Numbered from the stretch's first letter, positions 45,878 through 55,916 are shown. The stretch: 64,000 bases of DNA from Mucilaginibacter terrae (GCF_031951985.1 NZ_JAVLVU010000001.1:5022001-5086000), one strand, 5' to 3'. Made by a program: numbers and translations. The notes: generated by a model not told the origin, from the letters alone.

Positions 45878-47476
45878 TTATTTGAAAACATATGGAACCG
45901 GAGCTTGGTTAAGCTTTGCATTTTGCGCAACCTCGGTGGCCGGGTAAGGGAATACAAAATTTGCGTTGGTGGGTGTAAATTTTTGAGAGTAAGTAACCGG
46001 TGGTTTATCGGCACTGTAAATGCCACGTTCCTGGTTACTGATAGCTGCGATAGCCTTAGGATGCTGGTTTGTGAGAATACCGTTCCAGCCGTCCATGCGG
46101 TAAAGATCGAACCAGTAATCACCTTCAAAGGCAAACTCAACCCGGCGTTCGTGCAAAATAGAAGCCTGGGTAATGGCAGGTAAAGGGTTAAGGCCTGCGC
46201 GTGATCTTACCTTGTTAAACGGAATTAACGCGGCAGGGGCAGAAGTTGTGGCTCCACCGGCCAATACGGCTTCGGCCTCTATCAACAGTACATCTGCATA
46301 GCGCATTAAGTAAGTGTTGTTACCGGCCGAAAACTGTGCACCTAAGCCGCCATTGTCTGAAGGGGTTCCTACTACATATTTTTTAACCGCCGCGCGGGTG
46401 TCCTGTGCGTTTACATCACTCGGTACGGTGAAGCCTCCATTGGATTGGTTTAGCTCCGGGTATTTGGCACCCGCCAGCATAATTGTTGCATAAACACGCT
46501 GATCGCCGGGCTCGTAAGCCTGCTGTAGATCTATTGTAGGGCCAACAACGGCATAACCATCACCTGTGCCGGTAATAGTAGAGTTGTAAGCAAATGATGA
46601 TTGCAATGAATTACCATGCCCATAAGATCCGCCGCCAAGCCACTGTATGGCAATAACCGATTCCTCGTTGTTGTTATTTGATGTTTTAAACAAGTCATTA
46701 TATGTTTTGCCCTGAACATCAGCACCAAACAGTTTAAACTCACCACTATTAATAACCTTTTCGGCACAAGTGCGGGCATTGGCATAATCACCCAAATATA
46801 AGTAAACCTTTGCAAGCAATGCCGTAGCCGATCCGCTGGAAACATGCCCCTGGGCCTGCGAAGAGCCGCTGCGCACCATAGCTGTACAATTTGCTTCAGC
46901 AAATTTCAGATCGTTAACAATAAACTTGTAAACATCACTTACCGGGTTAGTATTGATCTGGAAATTGTCAACATAATCCAGGCTGTTTTCAATGATCGGT
47001 ACGTTTCCCCATATCCTCACCAGGTGAAAATAAGCCAACGCACGCATCAGCCTCGCTTCGCCTAAGGCATTGTTTACTACTGCCGTTGGAACCGATGCCG
47101 GTACATTATTTTTCAGGTTATTGAGCAGTGCATTTGACTGGGCCACAACAGTAAACAGTGATTTCCAGCCGTCACTCAAAACCAGGTTATCACCGGTTAC
47201 CGCAAATTTTCCAAAGTTGACCACATCACTTGAGTAGGTCCGGGCGTTACCGCCATATAGTTCGGTTATCGACCAACTGGCCTGGTTGTTCCAATGAAAC
47301 CATGGCGCATTATACAGCGCATTGGTACTTGACTTCACCTGATCTGTATTTTGATAAAAATTATTGAGCGTAAGGGCACTCTCGGGCGGGCGGTTAAAAA
47401 ACTCTTTTTTGCATCCGGCAAGCGTAAGGGCACTTAACAATATAAAAGCTGGTATATATTTAATATGTATTTTCAT
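45878..47476 (-). CDS. SusD/RagB-family lipoprotein (locus 2)
   Basis: The start MKIHIKYIPAFILLSALTLAGC gives a lipoprotein signal; an upstream extension of 10 codons overlaps susC and is ignored. KKEFFNRPPESALTLNNFYQN and ARLMRALAYFHLVRIWGNVPIIE are SusD hallmarks. The C-terminal ERRVEFAFEGDYWFDLYRMDG and FVFPYPATEVAQNAKLNQ complete the family signature. It forms the lid for the SusC encoded 16 bases upstream. Confidence 0.94.
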   Translation of the reverse strand: MKIHIKYIPAFILLSALTLAGCKKEFFNRPPESALTLNNFYQNTDQVKSSTNALYNAPWFHWNNQASWSITELYGGNARTYSSDVVNFGKFAVTGDNLVLSDGWKSLFTVVAQSNALLNNLKNNVPASVPTAVVNNALGEARLMRALAYFHLVRIWGNVPIIENSLDYVDNFQINTNPVSDVYKFIVNDLKFAEANCTAMVRSGSSQAQGHVSSGSATALLAKVYLYLGDYANARTCAEKVINSGEFKLFGADVQGKTYNDLFKTSNNNNEESVIAIQWLGGGSYGHGNSLQSSFAYNSTITGTGDGYAVVGPTIDLQQAYEPGDQRVYATIMLAGAKYPELNQSNGGFTVPSDVNAQDTRAAVKKYVVGTPSDNGGLGAQFSAGNNTYLMRYADVLLIEAEAVLAGGATTSAPAALIPFNKVRSRAGLNPLPAITQASILHERRVEFAFEGDYWFDLYRMDGWNGILTNQHPKAIAAISNQERGIYSADKPPVTYSQKFTPTNANFVFPYPATEVAQNAKLNQAPVPYVFK

Positions 47477-47492
47477 TTTGTTACCTCTGTTA

Positions 47493-50400
47493 TTAAAATT
47501 CTGCATTTACACCAAAAGTGATGGTTCGTGGAATGGGGTATCTTCCAAGGTCAATATTGGTTTGAAAAACATTTTGGTTAGCAGATCCTATTTCAGGATC
47601 GTACCCTTTGTATGGGGTAAATGTGTAAAGGTTTTGTACGCTTGCATATACCCTTAACCGGCTCAGGCTTACACGGTTGATCAACTTAGCCGGTAAATTA
47701 TATCCTAAGTTGATATTTTGTATCCTGAGGTATGATCCGCTTTCAATGTAACGGTCTGATATAACAAGGTTCGGGTTATCGGTACCTCCCTTTGGCGCCG
47801 GAATGTTTGAACCGGTGTTGGTTGGTGTCCAGAACCCGGCCACTGAAGCCAGTTGGTTTTGGTACAAGCTGGACATACCACCAATGGTACGGTTAAGCAC
47901 ATTTAAAATTTTTGCTCCGTATGAACCATTCAAAAATATCGATAGGTCGAATGCCTTAAAGCTGAAATTGTTGGTAAACCCATAAGTGAATTTTGGGTTC
48001 GGATTTCCCAGTGATGTTTGGTCATTCTGATCGATCTTGCCATCATTATTCAGATCCTGATACTGTATATCGCCCAGCCAGGTACCGCTTTGGGTAGGAT
48101 TAATAGGGCGGCCAAACTGAACAGGGGCACCACGCAGTTGGGCATCGTTTTGGAAGATTCCGGCCACCTTATAGCCGTAAAATTCACCAATGGCGCTACC
48201 AACGGTGGTACGGGTTACAGGTAAATGCAGGAAACCGTTAACCACTTCGCCAATAAGCGGGCCGCTGTTATTGGCCAGTGATACTACCTTGTTGGCATAG
48301 TGAGAAAAGATGAGGGTTGAGTTCCATTTAAAATCTTCACCGCGTATGTTTTGCGTCCTGATCGTGAATTCAAAGCCCTTATTTTGCAAATTTCCACCAT
48401 TAATGGTTGGCGGGTTAATACCCCCAAGATAGTTGGCATCGCCTATTAAATAAGCCGGCAAGGGTTGTTGAAACAAGAAGTTTTTCGAGGTTTTATTGTA
48501 CCAGTCAAAAGTCAGGTCAATACGGTTACCAAACAAGCTTGCATCAATACCCAAGTCGGTTTGGATAGAGGTTTGCCAGGTAAGGTTGGGGTTAGGAATT
48601 TGGTTGAAGAAAAAGCCGGTGCCCAATCCTGTAGCTGAAGGAGTTAAGGATGAGCCGAACAAATACCCGCCTACATCCTGATTGCCTACCTGTCCGTATC
48701 CAACGCGTAGTTTTATATTATCGGCTACGGTTTTAAATTTTGCCATAAAAGGCTCATCCGAAACTCGCCATGATGCCGCGAAGGAAGGAAAGTAACCGGT
48801 ATTATTTTCCGGTGTAAAGTTTGATGATTTATCGGCCCTTATGGTTGCCGTAATACTGTATTTGCCATTGTAAGTGTAGATACCACGAGCGTAAGCAGAT
48901 TCAAGTACGCCACTGCCTTTAAACTCGTCATTTCTTGCTGTTGCTGCGTCGCCTAAGTTAAGGGTTTGCACATCGTTGCTGAAAAACTTTTGCCTGTAGG
49001 CAGACATACCCCGATAAGTATACTGCTGCACTTCGTGCCCTAACAGGGCGGTTACAGCATGTTTTGATTTAAAGGTATGCGAATACGTTAAGTACTCTTT
49101 CCAGTCCCAAAAGGTGTTTTGGGTAGTCAATTGATTTAATGATGCCGTGGTATTTACGTATTGTCCCCAGGCATAAGTTGGGTTAAACAGGCGGTTATCT
49201 GTAAAATTGAAATCGCCTCCCAGTTCTGACCTTAATGTTAGATCTTTTGACAAGCGGATATCAGCATACATATTGCCATTGATCTTATTGCGGATAAGAT
49301 TATTAGTTATGCTTAAAGCCTGTGCAACCGGGTTAATGGCACCGCCTACCTGGTTAGCTGGTGGGCCTGCATACGAGCCGTCGGCGTTTAATACCGCTAT
49401 GTCTGGCGCATTAAGTAGTGCATTATAAATTATGCCGTTATTGTCACTAAAAATAACGTTCTCGTTAGTACGGCTGCCAGATAAGGTCATACCTACATTC
49501 AGCCAGTTTTTTACCTGGCTGTTTACGTTCGAACGGAACGAATAGCGGTTAAAGCCCGATCCGATCACCATACCATCCTGTTTGAGGTAACCGCCCGACA
49601 GGTAATAGTTCGTACCTTCCTTGCCGCCCGAAATTGAAACCTGGTGGCTTTGCATTACGGCAGTGCGGAAAATTTCCCGCTGCCAATCCGTTCCCTTACC
49701 CAAAAGGCTTGGATCAGCAAATTCCGGACGCACGGCGCCATACAATTCGCCTAAGGCATTTTGCAGGTTGGCATATTGCTTCAGATCCATCATTTTAAGA
49801 TACTTTGCAGGCTGCTGAAACCCCAGCCAACCATCATAGGTTACCTTAGACGCAGAGTTTTTACCCCGCTTGGTAGTAATGATAATAACGCCGTTAGATG
49901 CGCGGCTACCATAGATAGCGGCTGCTGATGCATCTTTTAATACATCCACAGATTCGATATCATTAGGATTGATGAGCGATAGCGGACTAACCGCAGTTTG
50001 ATCATTATTAATGCTTTGTAATGGCGAAGTGCGGCTGGTACTGGCATTGGTTGCGTCACCTGAAACAGGTACACCATCTATCACATACAAGGGTTCGTTA
50101 CTGCCACTTAAAGAGGTAATACCCCTGATGTGTACTGAGGTTGAACTCCCCGGTGCTCCGGAATTTTGAGTAATGGTAAGCCCTGCAGCTTTACCCTGCA
50201 GCATTTGGTCAATACTGGTTTGGGGCACATTTTGAATATCCCTGGCCGAAATGGATGAAACAGCGCCGTTTATATCTCCTCGCTTTTGCGTTCCATAACC
50301 AATCACCACCACGTTGTCAATTGATTTAACCGATTCCTGAAGTATAACATTGATCGTGGTTTGATTTTCTACCACAATTTCCTGGGTTACAAAACCAACG

Positions 50401-50942
50401 TAACTGTAACTTAGCGTTACGGTACCATTGGCAACCGCAATACTGTAATTACCGTTAGGGTCGGTAACGGTGCCGGCGGAAGCACCTTTAATTTTAACGG
50501 TTACGCCTGCAAGGGGCTGGCCTTTGTTGTCAAGTACCTTACCCTTCACGGTAATGGCTTGTACATCCGTTGTGGCAGATCCCGTGATCCGGCGGCGTAA
50601 TACGACCGTCTTATTTTTAACAACATAGGTTAAGGGCTGTCCTTCAAAGCAAGAGGTTAAAACCTCCTCCAGCGTTGCGTTTTTAAAGGATAAATTTACC
50701 GGACGGGCACCTTTCAGCATCTCATCGGTATATAAAAACTGATATTTACTTTGGCGTTGTATTTCCTTAATCGCTTTTAACAAGGACGTATTCCCCTGAT
50801 CTATGGTTAAGGTTTGCGCGTGTGTCGCGAAGGACAATTGAACAAAAAAAGTGATCAACAGTAAGAAGGTAATTCTCATAACCCGCAGTAATTTATGGGT
50901 GAAAGCAGTCGGCTTACACTCTGACAGAGCGTAAAAATTCAT
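47493..50942 (-). CDS. SusC/RagA-type TonB-dependent transporter with STN domain (locus 2)
   Basis: After a long N-terminal leader (MNFYALSECKP...LRVMRITFLLLITFFVQL) comes an STN domain (about 45-110, GNTSLLKAIKEIQRQSKYQFLYTDEML). The carboxypeptidase-regulatory-like repeat follows (ITVKGKVLDNKGQPLAGVTVKIKG). The plug has DMLQG-like QMLQGKAAGLTITQNSG, VHIRGITSLSG and DVLKDASAAAIYGSRASNGVIIITTKRG; the barrel ends TFGVNAEF. It imports oligosaccharides with the downstream SusD. The STN domain links it to the FecR encoded just upstream. It shares less with the locus 1 SusC than with generic family members, fitting a different glycan. Confidence 0.95.
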   Translation of the reverse strand: MNFYALSECKPTAFTHKLLRVMRITFLLLITFFVQLSFATHAQTLTIDQGNTSLLKAIKEIQRQSKYQFLYTDEMLKGARPVNLSFKNATLEEVLTSCFEGQPLTYVVKNKTVVLRRRITGSATTDVQAITVKGKVLDNKGQPLAGVTVKIKGASAGTVTDPNGNYSIAVANGTVTLSYSYVGFVTQEIVVENQTTINVILQESVKSIDNVVVIGYGTQKRGDINGAVSSISARDIQNVPQTSIDQMLQGKAAGLTITQNSGAPGSSTSVHIRGITSLSGSNEPLYVIDGVPVSGDATNASTSRTSPLQSINNDQTAVSPLSLINPNDIESVDVLKDASAAAIYGSRASNGVIIITTKRGKNSASKVTYDGWLGFQQPAKYLKMMDLKQYANLQNALGELYGAVRPEFADPSLLGKGTDWQREIFRTAVMQSHQVSISGGKEGTNYYLSGGYLKQDGMVIGSGFNRYSFRSNVNSQVKNWLNVGMTLSGSRTNENVIFSDNNGIIYNALLNAPDIAVLNADGSYAGPPANQVGGAINPVAQALSITNNLIRNKINGNMYADIRLSKDLTLRSELGGDFNFTDNRLFNPTYAWGQYVNTTASLNQLTTQNTFWDWKEYLTYSHTFKSKHAVTALLGHEVQQYTYRGMSAYRQKFFSNDVQTLNLGDAATARNDEFKGSGVLESAYARGIYTYNGKYSITATIRADKSSNFTPENNTGYFPSFAASWRVSDEPFMAKFKTVADNIKLRVGYGQVGNQDVGGYLFGSSLTPSATGLGTGFFFNQIPNPNLTWQTSIQTDLGIDASLFGNRIDLTFDWYNKTSKNFLFQQPLPAYLIGDANYLGGINPPTINGGNLQNKGFEFTIRTQNIRGEDFKWNSTLIFSHYANKVVSLANNSGPLIGEVVNGFLHLPVTRTTVGSAIGEFYGYKVAGIFQNDAQLRGAPVQFGRPINPTQSGTWLGDIQYQDLNNDGKIDQNDQTSLGNPNPKFTYGFTNNFSFKAFDLSIFLNGSYGAKILNVLNRTIGGMSSLYQNQLASVAGFWTPTNTGSNIPAPKGGTDNPNLVISDRYIESGSYLRIQNINLGYNLPAKLINRVSLSRLRVYASVQNLYTFTPYKGYDPEIGSANQNVFQTNIDLGRYPIPRTITFGVNAEF

Positions 50943-51067
50943 ATATTTGAATAGTTTGGTTTGAATTGATTTATAATTGGCTCACAGTTATTTAAGTAAA
51001 AGCCAGACATTGACCGGGAGCGTTGCACCGCTTCCGGTTTTTACCCGAACTTTGATAGGAGTAAAGG

Positions 51068-52240
51068 TTAAGGCATAACTATAACGCTCCTTTCTTTTAC
51101 TTTAAAATGAACCAGCCCGGTTGATTCCAGGGTGCTTAAAACCTCAGACAGGTCTTTTGAGCGTGGCACCGTACCCACGAACCCTTCATTCGTTATTTTG
51201 CCGTGATATTCAATGTCAACGTTGTACCAACGAGACAATTTCCTCATAATTCCCTCAATCTTTTCATGAGAGAAGTTGAAATTGCCGTTCTTCCATTCTA
51301 TTGATTCCTCAGGATCGACCCGTACGATCTGAATTTTGCTGTTAACCCGTGCCTGATCTCCCGGAACCAGTATCTTGCGCTCTTCTCCTTTGGTAACCTG
51401 CACAGAGCCTTCAAGAAGGGTAGTGTTTGTGCTCGCTTCATCCTGGTAAGCCATCACATTAAAGTGGGTTCCTAATACTTTAATTTCCTGCTCGTTGGCA
51501 TTGATGATAAACGGCTTCGCTTTATTTTTAGCCACTTCAAAGTAGCCTTCGCCTGTAAGTTCAACACGTCTGCTGTTACCCTCAAAGGTCACCGGGAAAC
51601 GCAGCGAAGATGAAGCATTCAGCCAAACTTTGGTTCCATCGGGCAGGATGAGCTGATACTGTCCGCCTGCCGGTGTAGTGAGCGTATTGAAGGCAACATG
51701 ATCATTTTTTTGGTTACCCAGTTCGCCATTATAAGTAAGCCTGCCTTTATCCATTTCAATAAAGGTTACGTTACCGTTGGTTGATATTTTACCGCTACTA
51801 CTATTATTTAACGTTAATTTTTTACCATTCGCCAGGGTGAGTTCGGCCTTGTTGCTACCGGGTACTATAGTGGCTGATGGACGCTTTTGGGTAAGGGAGT
51901 TGTTTGGCTGACTAATTGGCCTTAAAAAGTAAAATCCAAGTGCAGCAATAAATAATATGCAAGCGGCAGCCCATCGCCACATAGGGTACCGCCTGGCAGG
52001 TAATTCCCGTACAACTCCCGATTCCATTACGTTGCTGAAGATCTGTTCCTTGTCAATTCCTTGCAGTTGTTCCTCAGGTTTGATATGCTCCCACATAGTT
52101 AGCATCGAATCATGCAACTCTTTATGGTTGCCATCCTGCTTCAAGGCCACCATCAGTTCCAGCAATTCTGTGCGCGTACATTTATTGTCGGCATATTGCT
52201 GCAATAAGTATTGCAATCTTGATTGTTGATCTGGTATCAT
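51068..52240 (-). CDS. FecR-family anti-sigma factor (locus 2)
   Basis: At 390 residues it is longer than the other two FecR proteins of the window. The N-terminal cytoplasmic region (LQYLLQQYADNKCTRTELLELMVALK) is followed by one membrane helix near residues 86-104 (WRWAAACILFIAALGFYFL). The periplasmic FecR core is TPAGGQYQLILPDGTKVWLNASSSLRFPVTF...GEGYFEVAKNKAKPFIINANEQEIKVLGTHFNVMAY. The C-terminal STN-like part ends KVKERSVIVMP. Its sigma partner (53455-54054) is on the same strand, but a GH16 gene on the opposite strand lies between them. Confidence 0.93.
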   Translation of the reverse strand: MIPDQQSRLQYLLQQYADNKCTRTELLELMVALKQDGNHKELHDSMLTMWEHIKPEEQLQGIDKEQIFSNVMESGVVRELPARRYPMWRWAAACILFIAALGFYFLRPISQPNNSLTQKRPSATIVPGSNKAELTLANGKKLTLNNSSSGKISTNGNVTFIEMDKGRLTYNGELGNQKNDHVAFNTLTTPAGGQYQLILPDGTKVWLNASSSLRFPVTFEGNSRRVELTGEGYFEVAKNKAKPFIINANEQEIKVLGTHFNVMAYQDEASTNTTLLEGSVQVTKGEERKILVPGDQARVNSKIQIVRVDPEESIEWKNGNFNFSHEKIEGIMRKLSRWYNVDIEYHGKITNEGFVGTVPRSKDLSEVLSTLESTGLVHFKVKERSVIVMP

Positions 52241-52471
52241 ATTAGAAAATGAATGAGGCTTGAAGGAAAGCTTTCTCTTGGTTTATAGGAAGAAGACGAA
52301 TGAAGTTTTAAAACGTACTGCCTTGAAAAAAATATTTTTTCAACGGAATTATTTTCATCCTGAACAGTACGATTACCCTATCAGAGCGTCTTGTTAATAA
52401 TTCCAGATCATATGAAACCTGATGATCGAATACCCGGAATTTATTTTTAAAACCAATTTAAAACCAATAGT
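52241..52471. promoter_or_regulatory. divergent promoter gap between fecR and GH16 genes
   Basis: A 231-base region with short AT-rich stretches must hold the promoter for the + GH16 gene and probably one for the - fecR/susCD operon, since GH16 cuts fecR off from the sigma gene. Confidence 0.45.
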
Positions 52472-53377
52472 ATGAACAAAAAAATCAAAACAGCATTCCT
52501 GTTATCTATGGGGGTAGTGTCTATTGCCCTGATGTCATGTCAAAAGGGTGACGATTCATTAGCCACAAAAAAAACTGCTGTGGAAAGTACCGACAATGAT
52601 AAAGCTTCGGCATTAGGACCATGGACCCGCTTGTTTACCGACGATTTTAACAACAGCAACAGTTTTAATAACTGGACTAAGGCAAACCGGGCCGATTACA
52701 ATTCAGGTATTTGTATTTACGACCCTAACGTGCCGGTTACCGGTAATTATGACTCTAAAAATGTGCTGGTGTTAACAGCTACTAAAAATGGCAGCACCTA
52801 TAAATCAGGCCTCATTAAGTCTAACTTTTCTTTTAAACCCAATGCAAATGAAGAATACCGCACAAGTGCTTCAATAAAACTGGTAGCCATAGACGGTACC
52901 ACCTGGAAAGACTTCACACAAACTTATGGTGCATGGCCGGCTTTTTGGACAGTGCAGGAAACCAACTGGCCTGTTAAAGGCGAAATAGACATTGTAGAGG
53001 CGTACTCGTTTGGCAATTATGCCAAGTACGCAAGTAATTTATTTTACGGCACCTCTGCCAATAATAACCAACTGGGTAACACCTGCGAAAAACCTTACAA
53101 TGTAAGCGCAGGTTGGCATACGTATGACGAGTATTGGAAAAATGTAAATGGAAGTGTAACGGTAACTATTCAGCTTGACGGGGTAACCGTTTCTACTTAC
53201 ACAAACGCAATTAACGGCAACTTGCAGCTGCAAAATTTTGGTCCGCACAATATTATCTTCAATCTTAACGTAGGTTCCAATAGCAACGTAGGCATATTTA
53301 ATAACAGCCAGATAAACCTTTTTAGTAAAACCATGATGTGGGTTGATTATGTAACTGTTGATAAACGTACCTTATAA
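52472..53377 (+). CDS. GH16 beta-glucanase, lipoprotein (locus 2)
   Basis: The lipoprotein signal ends LMSCQKGDD. The single beta-jelly-roll domain (about residues 50-300) contains WPVKGEIDIVEAYSFG, the GH16 E-x-D-x-x-E catalytic motif, with Glu171 (nucleophile), Asp173 and Glu176 (acid/base). YGAWPAFWTVQ and AGWHTYDEYWKN are further GH16 blocks. Activity on beta-1,3, beta-1,3/1,4 or related glucans is likely, producing oligosaccharides for the SusCD pair and the GH1. Galactan-type specificity cannot be excluded. It is lipid-anchored, probably on the cell surface. Confidence 0.92.
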   Translation: MNKKIKTAFLLSMGVVSIALMSCQKGDDSLATKKTAVESTDNDKASALGPWTRLFTDDFNNSNSFNNWTKANRADYNSGICIYDPNVPVTGNYDSKNVLVLTATKNGSTYKSGLIKSNFSFKPNANEEYRTSASIKLVAIDGTTWKDFTQTYGAWPAFWTVQETNWPVKGEIDIVEAYSFGNYAKYASNLFYGTSANNNQLGNTCEKPYNVSAGWHTYDEYWKNVNGSVTVTIQLDGVTVSTYTNAINGNLQLQNFGPHNIIFNLNVGSNSNVGIFNNSQINLFSKTMMWVDYVTVDKRTL

Positions 53378-53399
53378 GGCAACTGAATAATTACTAAAC

Positions 53400-53436
53400 A
53401 AAACGGCTCCCTGTTTAAATACAGCGGAGCCGTTTT
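53400..53436. terminator. bidirectional intrinsic terminator between GH16 and sigma genes
   Basis: An 11-base stem AAAACGGCTCC/GGAGCCGTTTT has an inner CTGT/ACAG pairing around TTAAAT, then GCTTTTATG. It serves both converging genes. Confidence 0.9.
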
Positions 53437-53454
53437 GCTTTTATGATAGTTTGT

Positions 53455-54054
53455 TTATCGCAACAATTTTAGCAGTAAGATAACCAGCAGATAATCATGA
53501 TCAGGCCGCTGACTCAGGTGCTTCCGCAGATGTTTTAAGGTTTCTGACAAGTGATTTTTGACCGTACTTTTCGAAAGGTTCATCATCTCAGCAATTTCAT
53601 CATGGCTCATTCCATCTAATTTGCTGAGTTTAAAGATCTGCTTTTTCTGTTCAGAAAGTTCTTCCAGTGCCTGGCCAATAAGCAATTGCAAATCAGCAAG
53701 GTTCAGTCTTTCTTCGATGTTGTTTTTTTCATCATTTAACTGCACACTGATCATTTTGATCAGGTTGGTTTCCCGGGCCAATTTACGCAGGTAATCAATT
53801 GAGCGGTTACGGGCAGAACTGAAAAGGTAGGCCTGAAGACTATCAATTTCCGTAATAGTTGAACGCGTTGTCCACAGTTTCAAAAATATATCCTGTATGA
53901 TCTCTGATGTTGCTTCTTCTGATTTGTTAAATTTAAAGACATAAACAGACAAACGGTTGAAGTAAGCATCATAAAGTTTCCTGAATGCTTGTTCATCTCC
54001 GTTTGAAACACTAATGAGTAAGCGTCGTTCTTCGAATGGATCAATTGACAACAA
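53455..54054 (-). CDS. ECF sigma factor (locus 2)
   Basis: Region 2: AFRKLYDAYFNRLSVYVFKFNKSEEATSEIIQDIFLKLWTTR. Region 4: LSEQKKQIFKLSKLDGMSHDEIAEMMNLSKSTVKNHLSETLKHL. No in-frame ATG is available before region 2; a stop lies four codons upstream of the pair TTG TTG, so a TTG start at 54054 or 54051 is used. The C-terminal tail DYLLVILLLKLLR is short and hydrophobic, as in many Bacteroidota FecI-like factors. It probably pairs with the FecR at 51068 although a GH16 gene separates them. Confidence 0.92.
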   Translation of the reverse strand: MLSIDPFEERRLLISVSNGDEQAFRKLYDAYFNRLSVYVFKFNKSEEATSEIIQDIFLKLWTTRSTITEIDSLQAYLFSSARNRSIDYLRKLARETNLIKMISVQLNDEKNNIEERLNLADLQLLIGQALEELSEQKKQIFKLSKLDGMSHDEIAEMMNLSKSTVKNHLSETLKHLRKHLSQRPDHDYLLVILLLKLLR

Positions 54055-54422
54055 AGGCGTATCTTAAAAATAATTGGTAGAACAATAATATCAATTATTA
54101 ATCAGCTTAGCATATTTTTCAAAATAATAATCTTGCATCCACCAATGGGTAGGTATTACATTACTTGAAATTTTTAGTTTATGATGGGGGTAATAATAAA
54201 GCGCCACAAGATTTGCGACTTCTGAACATCACGGAGCACTCGGGTATTATTTGCCTTTGTTCCAATCAGCCGGCCGTTTAGCTTACTAAACATAGCAATC
54301 AGTCCTACTACTACTACTAAACCATGGATGTTATATATACTGCTGTGGTTTAGTATAACAGTCAACACGCGCTTATATAAAACAATATTTTAACTTCTTT
54401 TAGGGTTATTCATATTGGTCAT
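54055..54422. other. 368-base intergenic region, nothing recognised
   Basis: It lies between the locus 2 sigma gene and the GH-A gene, both on the minus strand, so it contains the sigma promoter. A 64-codon open frame on the minus strand (54174-54368) has no homology I recognise and no good initiation context. Confidence 0.4.
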
Positions 54423-55577
54423 TTAATAAATCAAACGCTGAGAATTTCTTAAGGCTTTTGCGTATGGTTCATTTAAAATTCTAACCGATGTTCCATCTTC
54501 CAGATGCACTTCGTCCCAAAGGCCGCTTTGGTGCCAGTGAGTGAGGTTGTCCCAGTCGGGCCGGTCAATAATAGGGTATAGGCATATTCCCCAAAAAGGA
54601 ACGCCTTGTTGTAATACTTTGAAGCATTGTTTGCTGATAAAATCAATCCATAACGGCCGGTCTTCTTTGGGGTGGCTGGTTTCTGTTAATACGATAGGCT
54701 TATTATAACGATTATATGCTTCTGTCAGCAATTTGCTCAAAGGCCTCCAGCGTGGGTCTTCCTCTTCATTTAACCAGGGTAAAAACTCATTAAAGCCAAC
54801 TACCCATTGGTTATTATAGTAAAAGTTAACACCCATCAAATCCAGCATATCGGGCGATCCCCCAAGCTCGGGGCAAATGCGCCCAACCAATATATCCAAC
54901 GCCTGATACTGTTCATCATGTACCCGGGCAGCCTCTTCAATTTCAGCTTGAGTAGCATAAAGAGGGGGCACAATATTAACAATAGGTTCGGTGGTAAGTA
55001 TGCGAATGCCGGGGTCAATCTCTTTCATGGCCTTAATACCGGCAATGTAAGCACGCATCAAGGCATACTTTATGGTCCAGCCCTGACCGGTGCAATAGGG
55101 TGTAGTTCCGGCTGCCTCGCCACCCAACCATGATATAAAGCTTACCTCGTTAATAGGAGTTACTATTAATGTGTCTGTTGGATATAGTGCCCTGTAAAAC
55201 TCAACAAATGCACCACAAACACCCACAAAACGTTTGGTAAAATGCGGATGCAACGGGCTAAGATCATCTGGGTAACCAAAATGGCATATATCCCATATTT
55301 GCTGAATACCATTCGCTTTGCCTTGTACAAGCATGGTTTTAACTACACTAAAATCGTAATGGTAAGGCTGCTTTTCTACATAGCTCCAGCGGATGCCTTC
55401 CCTAACCGTGGTAATACCAAAATCTTTAATATCGTTATAATCGCTATTTAAACGGCTTAAGTGATGTGTGGTGTTAATGAGATCTACCCGGTCGCCTACG
55501 GTATTCAGTTGGTCGGTGCATTCATAGCCGCCCATCCAAAAAGATTGAAACGGACTGCTATCATCAGAAGTATGCAT
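54423..55577 (-). CDS. GH-A clan glycoside hydrolase-like protein (GH1-related)
   Basis: No signal peptide, so cytoplasmic. The TIM-barrel pattern is visible: GITTVREGIRWSYVEKQPYHYDFS, IQQIWDICHFGYPDDLSPLHPHF, VTPINEVSFISWLGG with the probable acid/base Glu144, DLMGVNFYYNNQWVVG, and PIVLTETSHPKEDRP with the probable nucleophile Glu299. It is shorter (384 residues) than GH1 beta-glucosidases. Similar proteins are often labelled beta-glucosidase or 'family 1 glycosidase-like' and sit beside glycan synthesis genes. Here a glycosyltransferase and UDP-galactopyranose mutase are divergent neighbours. The substrate is unknown. Confidence 0.78.
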   Translation of the reverse strand: MHTSDDSSPFQSFWMGGYECTDQLNTVGDRVDLINTTHHLSRLNSDYNDIKDFGITTVREGIRWSYVEKQPYHYDFSVVKTMLVQGKANGIQQIWDICHFGYPDDLSPLHPHFTKRFVGVCGAFVEFYRALYPTDTLIVTPINEVSFISWLGGEAAGTTPYCTGQGWTIKYALMRAYIAGIKAMKEIDPGIRILTTEPIVNIVPPLYATQAEIEEAARVHDEQYQALDILVGRICPELGGSPDMLDLMGVNFYYNNQWVVGFNEFLPWLNEEEDPRWRPLSKLLTEAYNRYNKPIVLTETSHPKEDRPLWIDFISKQCFKVLQQGVPFWGICLYPIIDRPDWDNLTHWHQSGLWDEVHLEDGTSVRILNEPYAKALRNSQRLIY

Positions 55578-55916
55578 GTGGTTTTTTTAATTATTAAGTA
55601 AGTTTAGCTCATGACTAAGTTGGAAGTATTTTGCTGGAGACCATGATATGGAAGTCATGAAATTTTACATCGGGATGCTTGTAGCAACAAGCAAACGTGG
55701 TTTTTGTTGTAATAAGTGTTAGCCAAGCGCTATATATATATCCAACCCGGTTAAAACGATCTCTGATGTGAGAAAAAAGATTTTCACACCATACATACCA
55801 AAAGGCAAGGTAATGATAACACTAAAATTTACAGATATTGAATTAAATAATAATTTATATTTTTTACTTTAAAACAATTGCAGCTATTGGCACTTTTAAA
55901 ATAAACAAGTAAATAT
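55578..55916. promoter_or_regulatory. 339-base divergent intergenic region
   Basis: AT-rich, between the GH-A gene (-) and a glycosyltransferase gene (+). It contains a TATATATATA run near 55731 but no palindrome or small gene that I can support. Confidence 0.4.

Noticed and set aside
45905-46183. Open frames antisense to the locus 2 susD gene, and similar frames opposite susC, GH1 and glycosyltransferase genes
   Set aside because: They mirror codon bias of strong coding sequences on the other strand and contain no protein-like motifs.
54174-54368. 64-codon minus-strand open frame in the gap after the locus 2 sigma gene
   Set aside because: No ribosome site, domain or homology that I recognise; composition is like the surrounding AT-rich DNA.
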